A stretch of 6,735 nt of DNA. Origin: an uncultured Bacteroidales bacterium. Lineage in GTDB: Bacteria; Bacteroidota; Bacteroidia; Bacteroidales; Paludibacteraceae. Positions 1 to 5,785 of the stretch are shown in pieces; positions within the stretch are counted from its first letter, which is position 1; every line of letters starts with the position of its first letter. Made by a program: the position numbers and the translations under genes. The stretch covers positions 1-6,735 of the forward strand of contig ONXE01000106.1 of assembly GCA_900321775.1 (NCBI GenBank), written 5' to 3'. A model generated the notes under the pieces. It made no database searches, was not told the origin of the DNA, and worked only from the letters and a program-made list of their open reading frames with translations.

Positions 1-2040
1 TCCGTCCATATAGACGAGACCTCCGTTCTTGTGGATAATATCGCACATACGGCGCACTTCCATCTCGAAAATACCATGTGTCGAAGGGTAGGTAATCATA
101 CAACCTGCCAGACGCTCTTTGTTCTCAGATGCTTTCTGCTCCCAATCCTGCAGGTCGGTGTTTCCGCCTTCATCGCAGCGGATAACCACGGGTTCGAAAC
201 CGGCTTGCACACACGAGGCGGGGTTCGTTCCGTGAGCCGAGGCAGGAATCAGCAACACTTTACGCTCGGGATGACCATTCTGCAGATGGTAGTCGCGAAT
301 AACCACCAGACCCGTATACTCGCCCGCAGCACCAGAGGTGGGCTGCAGCGTGGTAGCAGCAAAACCGGTAATCACCGCCAACTTCTGTTTCAGGTCTTCC
401 AACAACTCGATATAACCCTGCACCTGGTCTTCCGGAGTGAGCGGATGAATCGCGCCAAAGCCCGGGAAGGTGACAGGCATCATCGCAGCAGCGGGGTTCA
501 ACTTCATCGTACACGAACCCAGAGGAATCATGCTGTGTGTCAGGCTGATATCCTTGCGTTCCAGACGTTTCAGATAACGCATCATCTCCGTCTCGGTATG
601 ATAGCAGCGGAACACGTCTGCCTGCAGATAATCCACTTCGCGCATCATCTCCTCGTCAATAGCCCACAAGCCCTCAAACTCCTTCTCTTTCATTACCTCC
701 GGAGCCATGCCGTCCACTGCGTTGGCAAACAACTCAATCAGTACGTTCATGTCCTCCAGACGCGTAGCTTCATCGATAGACAAACCTATCCAGCCCTCTG
801 CGTCATAGTAGAAATTCACGCCCGCATCCTCGGCCATCTTGCGGAAGTCGCTTACTTTCAGTCCTTCCGGCAACCATATCTTCAGGGTGTCAAAGAACTG
901 CGTGTTCTCCTGATTGTAACCATATGCCTGCAGCAGTTCGCTCAGATAAACGGCTTTTCCGTGGATATGCTCTGCAATCTCGCGGATGCCCTCTGCGCCG
1001 TGATAAACGGCGTAAAAGCCCGCCATCATGGCACTGAGCGCCTCTGCCGTGCAGATGTTCGACGTGGCTTTCTCACGTTTGATATGCTGTTCGCGCGTCT
1101 GTAACGCCAAGCGATAAGCAGGACGTTCGTGGGTGTCTTTACTAAGACCGATGATACGACCCGGCATGTCACGTTTGAACTCATCTTTTGTGGCCATATA
1201 GCCCGCAGTAGGACCTCCAAAGCCCATAGGCAAACCAAAACGTTGTGCCGTACCGCAGACAATGTCAGCGCCCCACGAACCCGGAGACTTGAGCAAAGCC
1301 AATGCCATCAGGTCTGCGATAACCGTCACCTTGGATCCGGCCTTATGTGCCTCTTCTACGAAATACGAGTAGTCCTCAATGGAACCGTCCGAATTGGGCC
1401 ATTGCACCACTGCGCCAATCACTTCTGGCGTGAAGCGGAAATCGGCATAACGTCCGAACACCAGTTCTATCCCCTGACCCAAAGCGCGTGTCTGCATTAC
1501 GGAACGGGTGTTGGCAAAAATGCGCTCATCCACAAACACTTTGTTCGCCCCGGCTTTGATTTGGTCACGACTACGCAGGTTGCGCATCATCGTAACAGAC
1601 TCGGCGGCAGCAGTGGCTTCATCCAGCAACGAGCAGTTAGCCAGAGGCAGCCCGGTCAGGTCGCTAATCATAGTCTGATACACAAACAGGGCCTCCAGAC
1701 GACCTTGAGAAATCTCTGCCTGATACGGAGTGTAACTGGTGTACCAAACGGGGTTCTCCAGTACATTACGGACGATGACAGCCGGAGTGAGCGTGTCGTA
1801 CCATCCGCGGCCTATGTAGGTCTTAAGCGGCTGGTTTTCTGCGCCTAACTGAGCCATATAGTCCAAATGCTCCTGTTCTGTCAGTGCTTCCGGCAAATCC
1901 AGCGGCTTTCGCAACCGGATGTTTTCGGGAATCACTTCCTCCAGCAATTGTTCGATACCAGCTGCGCCTACGGCCTGCAGCATTACTTTACGGTCTTCCT
2001 CTGAGAGACCAATGTGACGATTCTTTAAAAAATTACTCAT
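1..2040 (-). CDS. gcvP: glycine dehydrogenase (aminomethyl-transferring), P-protein of the glycine cleavage system; 3' end outside window
   Basis: This is the PLP-dependent P-protein, which decarboxylates glycine and passes the aminomethyl group to the lipoyl arm of the H-protein, in the cytosol. The frame is open for 680 codons from ATG at 2040 and runs off the window; one-piece GcvP is about 950 residues, so roughly the last quarter is missing. Visible family motifs are NRHIG near the start, TREQHIKREKATSNIC (315-330), MIPLGSCTMKLN (504-515), PTSGAAGEYTGL (567-578), HGTNPAS (603-609) and YPSTHG (651-656). The two homologous halves are fused, unlike the split GcvPA/GcvPB form. The cofactor lysine, expected soon after residue 680, lies outside. 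The start is supported by the conserved N-terminus. It begins 15 bp after the LRR gene stop with no Shine-Dalgarno, no terminator and no room for a glycine riboswitch, so it is co-transcribed with that gene or uses a promoter inside its 3' end. Confidence 0.97.
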   Translation of the reverse strand, partial: MSNFLKNRHIGLSEEDRKVMLQAVGAAGIEQLLEEVIPENIRLRKPLDLPEALTEQEHLDYMAQLGAENQPLKTYIGRGWYDTLTPAVIVRNVLENPVWYTSYTPYQAEISQGRLEALFVYQTMISDLTGLPLANCSLLDEATAAAESVTMMRNLRSRDQIKAGANKVFVDERIFANTRSVMQTRALGQGIELVFGRYADFRFTPEVIGAVVQWPNSDGSIEDYSYFVEEAHKAGSKVTVIADLMALALLKSPGSWGADIVCGTAQRFGLPMGFGGPTAGYMATKDEFKRDMPGRIIGLSKDTHERPAYRLALQTREQHIKREKATSNICTAEALSAMMAGFYAVYHGAEGIREIAEHIHGKAVYLSELLQAYGYNQENTQFFDTLKIWLPEGLKVSDFRKMAEDAGVNFYYDAEGWIGLSIDEATRLEDMNVLIELFANAVDGMAPEVMKEKEFEGLWAIDEEMMREVDYLQADVFRCYHTETEMMRYLKRLERKDISLTHSMIPLGSCTMKLNPAAAMMPVTFPGFGAIHPLTPEDQVQGYIELLEDLKQKLAVITGFAATTLQPTSGAAGEYTGLVVIRDYHLQNGHPERKVLLIPASAHGTNPASCVQAGFEPVVIRCDEGGNTDLQDWEQKASENKERLAGCMITYPSTHGIFEMEVRRMCDIIHKNGGLVYMDG

Positions 2041-2055
2041 TTTGAGTGGAATATA

Positions 2056-4083
2056 TTATTTCTTTTTTGGCAGTGGTTTGATCTTGAAATCGGCCCAATC
2101 ACACGAGGACTTGTACAATTTCTTGTTCTCGTTGGCAAGGAACAGGGTGCAAGCACTTTTGTTCACCCCCTCAAAGATGTCGCGGCATTCGGGTTCGGCT
2201 TCCAGCACGCCGGAGTAACTGATGATAGCGGTCAGTGCGATGCAGCCGCTGAATGCGTTCTTGCCTATGGTACGCACACCTTCACCTATCGTCAGCGTGT
2301 CGATGGCGCTGCAGCCCTGGAACGTTCCTTCCGCAATACTGGTGATACTGGCCGGAATAGTAACTTTGGTCAGTCCTGTGCAACCCTCAAACGCGCACTT
2401 CGCGATGCTGGTCATGTTCTGCCCGAACGTGATAGAGGTTAGGCTGGGGCAGTATCCAAAAGCATGGTCTGCGATGATACGCACATTGTCGCCGATGCTG
2501 AGCGCCTTCAATGCTGTGCAACTGTAAAAAGCATAGGGAGCAATAGTAGCCACATTGTTCGGGATAACCACAGACTCCAGTGCCGCACATTCCGAGAAAG
2601 CGTGATTTCCGATGCGACGTATACCACGACCCAAAACTACGTTTCTCAGTTTGTTGCAACCTGCGAAAGCATTTTCTTCGATACTTACAACGCTATTCGG
2701 TATATGTATGCGCTCCAGATTGTTCATTCCTGCGCAGAAATATGGAGGCAGCGATTCCACCTCATCGTGTATCAGAAGCGAGGTCACTTTGCTCACGTTA
2801 ATGCCACGGAAAGGATTACCCTTGGGGTAGTTGGCTGCACGCCATTCCAGTGTCGTGATGTTGTTGGCGTTACGGAAAGCACTGGGAGCAATACTGTCAA
2901 TACCCGAGCCGAAAGTCACAGAGTGCAGTTCTTTGCACGACGCAAATGCGCCTTCGCCTATGATATGTACGCTGTCCGACAGCACGAGTTCTGTCAAGCT
3001 GCTGCAGCCCGAAAAAGCATACTTGTCGATAGTCGTGACATTCTCGCCTATAGTGAGCGACTGCAACCCCACACACCCATAGAACGCCTCTGCTTCTATC
3101 GTCTTGACGCGATCCGGAATGACAATAGCACTCAGGCTTCTGGCACCGGTAAACAAACTTTTCTCGATGCACGTCAGCGAAGCCGGCAAATCGATATGTT
3201 GCAGTTTGGCGCAACTGCGGAAAGCCGCTTCACCTATTTTGTTGATGCCGTTAGGCAGGGTCAGCGAGGTCAGGTTGCTCATGCCTGCGCAGATCTGGGC
3301 CGGCAGAATGGTCACGCGCTCGCCTACTACAAAAGAGGTTACATCCGACAGTTTGGCTCCCTTGAAAGGCGCGGCCTTATTGTAGCGTTTGGGGTGCCAC
3401 TGGATGCGCTGCAACGCGTCACAGCCCGCAAAAGCCTCGTCGCCTATCTGCTTGACTTCTTGTCCTATGCGCAACTCCTTCAGCCCTGTGCAGCCCTGAA
3501 AAGCCTTCTCGCCTATCTTGGTCACTTCGTCAGAAAGCAGCGCTGATTCGAGGCCTGTACAGCCTGCAAAAGCATAATCACCAATCTCCTCCACTTCATC
3601 ATGGATAGGCAACGTCTTCAGCGCCTCGCAGCCATAAAACAAGTAGTCCCCGATTTCCTCAATCTCCTCCGGCAACGTAATCTGCTCCAGCGAAGAGCAA
3701 CCATAGAAAACGGCCTTGCCGATCTGCTCCAGGCTGTCGGAGAACGAAACGGACGTGAGGGCAGTGCAGCCCATAAACAGCGAGTCTTCCAGGCTGCGGA
3801 TAGCATCCGGCAACGTCACTGATGTCAGATGCGTCTTCTCGCGGAACGCGTCCCGGGCAATACTCGTTACGCGATAAGTAACGGCTTTTTTCTTGCCCTG
3901 TTTGTATTGTATCGTAGCCGGCACAACAAGTTCGGTAATGGTAGTATCGGTACCACGAAGGAGTTGCACTTCTTTTGCTGCAGCGTCAGTGATTTCGTAC
4001 TGCATCTTGCCGGACTTGATAGTCTGTGCATGCATGCCGAAAACCAACGCTAATGTGCTGAGTGTGAGTAGAGTTCGCTTCAT
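2056..4083 (-). CDS. secreted BspA-family leucine-rich repeat protein (LRR_5 type)
   Basis: The 675-residue product begins with a type I signal peptide (MKRTLLTLSTLALVFGMHAQ, probable cut near residues 19-20), so it is exported. After a short N-terminal region (about 21-80) the protein is almost wholly 23-residue repeats of the form F-x-G-C-x-x-L-x-x-(V/I)-x-I-P-x-x-V-x-x-I-G-x-x-A, the signature of BspA-like LRRs from Tannerella, Prevotella and Treponema. Two 46-residue variant modules (219-264 and 404-449) interrupt them. The C-terminal cap (about 612-675) carries the usual family ending (FEGVNKSACTLFL, then WADFK) and a PLPKKK tail. I see no type IX secretion C-terminal domain and no lipobox, so how it is held at the surface, if it is, is unclear. 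Relatives bind fibronectin, fibrinogen or other bacteria; that role here is inference. The ATG overlaps the stop of the upstream gene (ATGA), implying coupled translation. Confidence 0.93.
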   Translation of the reverse strand: MKRTLLTLSTLALVFGMHAQTIKSGKMQYEITDAAAKEVQLLRGTDTTITELVVPATIQYKQGKKKAVTYRVTSIARDAFREKTHLTSVTLPDAIRSLEDSLFMGCTALTSVSFSDSLEQIGKAVFYGCSSLEQITLPEEIEEIGDYLFYGCEALKTLPIHDEVEEIGDYAFAGCTGLESALLSDEVTKIGEKAFQGCTGLKELRIGQEVKQIGDEAFAGCDALQRIQWHPKRYNKAAPFKGAKLSDVTSFVVGERVTILPAQICAGMSNLTSLTLPNGINKIGEAAFRSCAKLQHIDLPASLTCIEKSLFTGARSLSAIVIPDRVKTIEAEAFYGCVGLQSLTIGENVTTIDKYAFSGCSSLTELVLSDSVHIIGEGAFASCKELHSVTFGSGIDSIAPSAFRNANNITTLEWRAANYPKGNPFRGINVSKVTSLLIHDEVESLPPYFCAGMNNLERIHIPNSVVSIEENAFAGCNKLRNVVLGRGIRRIGNHAFSECAALESVVIPNNVATIAPYAFYSCTALKALSIGDNVRIIADHAFGYCPSLTSITFGQNMTSIAKCAFEGCTGLTKVTIPASITSIAEGTFQGCSAIDTLTIGEGVRTIGKNAFSGCIALTAIISYSGVLEAEPECRDIFEGVNKSACTLFLANENKKLYKSSCDWADFKIKPLPKKK
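2320..3429 (-). repeat. two tandem 185-residue super-repeats within the LRR gene
   Basis: Residues 219-403 (2875-3429) and 404-588 (2320-2874) have the same internal plan: a 46-residue variant module, one 24-residue unit starting CAGM-x-N-L, then five 23-residue units. Both are exactly 185 residues (555 bp). The two 46-residue modules align without gaps and share about 13 identical positions, including W11, Y16, P21-F22, V30-T31-S32 and L42-P43. The first block (six 23-residue units, 81-218) resembles a third copy whose leading module has diverged. The low identity suggests an old duplication rather than a recent expansion. Lengths were counted by hand from the translation. Confidence 0.8.
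4080..4083 (-). other. ATGA stop/start overlap (FecR-like to LRR gene)
   Basis: On the minus strand the last four bases of the FecR-like gene read ATGA: the ATG (4083-4081) starts the LRR protein and the TGA (4082-4080) ends the upstream gene. This arrangement usually means termination-reinitiation coupling and a fixed order of expression within one mRNA. Confidence 0.9.
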
Positions 4084-4550
4084 TTCTTGATGCTGTCTTT
4101 GGTGATTTCAGGTATATTGTCTTGAGCGGCTTGAGCTACGGAGTCTTCGTATTCCTCCATAGTTCGCGTGCCGGTACCGTACACGTTCATGGACGGTGAT
4201 TCTTGCTTCATGGTACGTTTGATGTTGTCGTTGACTTGCATCTCAACTCTCTGACGGCTCTGTTTGCGGGCCAGAACCACCAAGTCCATCACGCGCATCT
4301 TACCTGCTGAAACAGAGCGATAAACGCCATCTCCCAACTCGTCCTTGAGACGCAAGTACTCTCCCTCGGGGATAGCGATAGAGTCCAGGATATTCAGCGA
4401 CATGTTCTTCTCTATCGGCATCCATTTCTGCGCGCCGGAGGGTTTGCACATCACTTCTCCGCGATACTCATACACTACATATGATGACGGTTTGGCAAGC
4501 AGCGTGATGCTGCCGGCCAGAACAAGCGTTAACAACAGAATTTTCTTCAT
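4080..4550 (-). CDS. small secreted protein with FecR-like domain
   Basis: The 156-residue product has a clear signal peptide (lysines at 2-3, hydrophobic LLLTLVLAGSITLLA, probable cut after Ala19), so it should be periplasmic or exported; there is no lipobox cysteine at the cut. Residues about 23-95 look like a FecR-type beta fold: YRGEV near the start, then KWMPIEKNMSL, a LDSI-x-IPEG-x-YL-x-L segment, and VYRSVSAGKMRVMDL. This matches the 'G-x-V, W-x-P-L, G-x-x-L, D-x-I, L-x-L' rhythm of FecR domains by eye only. Residues 96-156 are polar and charged, probably helical or disordered, and end DSIKK. It is sandwiched by ATGA overlaps between the CHASE2 and LRR genes, so it is probably made in step with both. 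A structural role next to the sensor or a ligand-presenting role are both possible. It is too small to be a whole sigma-regulator FecR, and no sigma factor is in view. Confidence 0.82.
   Translation of the reverse strand: MKKILLLTLVLAGSITLLAKPSSYVVYEYRGEVMCKPSGAQKWMPIEKNMSLNILDSIAIPEGEYLRLKDELGDGVYRSVSAGKMRVMDLVVLARKQSRQRVEMQVNDNIKRTMKQESPSMNVYGTGTRTMEEYEDSVAQAAQDNIPEITKDSIKK
4547..4550 (-). other. ATGA stop/start overlap (CHASE2 to FecR-like gene)
   Basis: The CHASE2 gene ends ATG AAA TGA and the FecR-like gene starts at the ATG made from the last A of AAA and the TG of TGA (4550-4548). It is the same four-base overlap as the next junction, in the same nine-base context GAAATGAAG (4545-4553 here, 4078-4086 there), which supports tight coupling of three consecutive genes. 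Confidence 0.9.
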
Positions 4551-5746
4551 TTCATACTTATTTTATGTTGTACAAATTTGACTATACCGTACAATCCGAA
4601 CCATATGTCAAAAGCCAGCGCGCTGAGGCCAATCATCAACAGCGAAGGCGAGAAATCGAGGTACATATGTTGTTCGGCGTAGTACTTGCAGCCGAAAACG
4701 ATAATCTGATACATGATAGCCACCTGTGCAAGACGGATGACCATACTGCCCACGTTGGACATGCGGTTTCGGGCTTCCATCAGTAGTGCCGCCAGAATGA
4801 TACACAATAGGATACCCATACACCAGTTGACCCAAGGCGGTGTGACGGTGATGTAACTGCCGGACAGAATAGTCTGTGTGGCGCAGGCGTGAATCATCAC
4901 CCCGGCTATTGTCCCATTCAAAGGTGTGAGATACGAGTCCTGCATGTTGTTCACATCGCCTAACAGCACCACTTTGCCACTAAGAACCTCTGCGCCCAAT
5001 TTCCCCTCCAGCAGTTCTTCTGCCGTATAGACGGGAATCTCGCGAGTTGTGTAGTCGATGATTTCCTCCTGCGTATTGCGCCGCAACAACTCTTCGTAGC
5101 ACTCTGGACGAGCCGTCTTGGCCAAAGCCGCAGGCAGACTCAACAACGTGTCACCTTCTGCAGTTAGCACGTACGAGTAGAACCGCCGAACCACAGCGCG
5201 GGTGGAGTAGGCTACCAGTTTGGCGTGCCCGTAGTGCGGACTGATTATCGACTCGTAAAACGATGTCGGCACTACCTCGTAGCACGTCGGGTCATCTTCT
5301 GTGGGCTGCACTTTGTTCACGCAAACCAGGTCCGGTGTCTCCGACAGCGTGGAAAGCAGGTAACTGTTGTCCTGCTCAGGCCAGGGAAAAACGATGTCCA
5401 AACCAATAGCGGCAGGGCCGTAAGCCGACACCATGTTCACCACGTCCAGCACGCCCTCGCGGTTGCAGTTGTCAACGCTGATGACGCACACATCCTGACT
5501 CAGATGATGCTCCGCCTTGTTCTCTTCCACGGCGTTGTACAGGTCCGACATCTCGAAGTCCGTGGCTTTCTCCATGGGCATAAAAGCTGACAAAGACGAG
5601 AAATCGTAGATGACGAACCGTGTCATCAGTATCGCTAACAGCGTGATTCCGGCCACGTGAAACGCCGTTTCCAGAAACATCTGCTTCCGGGGTGAGAACA
5701 TCTCCCACTTCCCCTGCCACGATTCTATGTTTTTACCAACTCTCAA
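4547..5746 (-). CDS. CHASE2-domain membrane protein without an output domain
   Basis: CHASE2 is an extracytoplasmic sensory domain normally attached to adenylate cyclases, histidine kinases or serine/threonine kinases. Numbered from the upstream TTG, this 399-residue protein has a first membrane helix (about 27-47), a periplasmic CHASE2 domain (about 58-300) and three C-terminal helices (about 303-323, 335-355, 363-387), ending in a short basic tail (FVQHKISMK). Diagnostic CHASE2 segments are VCVISVDN (86-93), AAIGLDIVFPWPEQD (112-126) and GKVVLLGDVNNMQDSYLTPL (257-276) followed by AGVMIHACATQTILSG (281-296). No kinase, cyclase, GGDEF or HATPase region follows the helices, so signalling must go through a partner, or the domain has a structural role. 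The start is uncertain: the first possible codon is TTG at 5746, inside a heptamer repeat, while ATG at 5701 (residue 16) has a purine-rich AGGGG about 9 bases upstream and still keeps 11 residues before the first helix. I prefer 5701. Confidence 0.9.
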   Translation of the reverse strand: MRVGKNIESWQGKWEMFSPRKQMFLETAFHVAGITLLAILMTRFVIYDFSSLSAFMPMEKATDFEMSDLYNAVEENKAEHHLSQDVCVISVDNCNREGVLDVVNMVSAYGPAAIGLDIVFPWPEQDNSYLLSTLSETPDLVCVNKVQPTEDDPTCYEVVPTSFYESIISPHYGHAKLVAYSTRAVVRRFYSYVLTAEGDTLLSLPAALAKTARPECYEELLRRNTQEEIIDYTTREIPVYTAEELLEGKLGAEVLSGKVVLLGDVNNMQDSYLTPLNGTIAGVMIHACATQTILSGSYITVTPPWVNWCMGILLCIILAALLMEARNRMSNVGSMVIRLAQVAIMYQIIVFGCKYYAEQHMYLDFSPSLLMIGLSALAFDIWFGLYGIVKFVQHKISMK

Positions 5747-5785
5747 CTCTCAACTCTCAACTATAAACTTTCAACTTTCAACTAT
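5737..5785 (-). repeat. tandem heptamer repeat, seven units
   Basis: Read on the minus strand from 5785, the units are ATAGTTG, AAAGTTG, AAAGTTT, ATAGTTG, AGAGTTG, AGAGTTG, AGAGTTG: seven consecutive seven-base units with consensus AxAGTTG and three perfect copies at the end. The tract fills the whole 35-bp gap between the two flanking reading frames and extends into both. It supplies the TAG stop (5784-5782) of the upstream gene and the TTG (5746-5744) that is the earliest possible start of the CHASE2 gene. Three TGA triplets (at 5759, 5752 and 5745) put a stop in each minus-strand frame. No inverted repeat is seen, so it is not a hairpin terminator. Confidence 0.9.

Noticed and set aside
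31..1104. Plus-strand open frame of 357 codons, and another at 1129-1848
   Set aside because: Both lie opposite gcvP, whose translation matches a well-known enzyme throughout. The plus-strand products are His/Arg/Gln-rich with no domain, typical antisense shadow composition.
2041..2060. TATATTCC ahead of gcvP as a -7 promoter box
   Set aside because: It lacks the TTTG core end and is so close to the ATG that the transcript would be nearly leaderless; no -33 element was identified.
2320..3429. Recent DNA-level tandem duplication in the LRR gene
   Set aside because: The two 185-residue blocks share length and plan but only about a quarter of residues in the long modules, so the duplication is old rather than a recent or assembly-derived repeat.
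2464..3546. Plus-strand open frame of 360 codons
   Set aside because: It is antisense to the LRR gene. Its openness is a by-product of the repeated codon pattern of the 23-residue units; the product shows no signal or domain.
5225..5590. Plus-strand open frame of 121 codons
   Set aside because: It is antisense to the CHASE2 domain; rich in His, Arg and Val with no recognisable motif or start signal.
5758..5765. TATAGTTG as a Bacteroidetes -7 promoter element (TAnnTTTG) for the CHASE2 gene
   Set aside because: It differs at one core base, is made by the heptamer repeat itself, and no TTTG-type -33 element is found at the right distance upstream.
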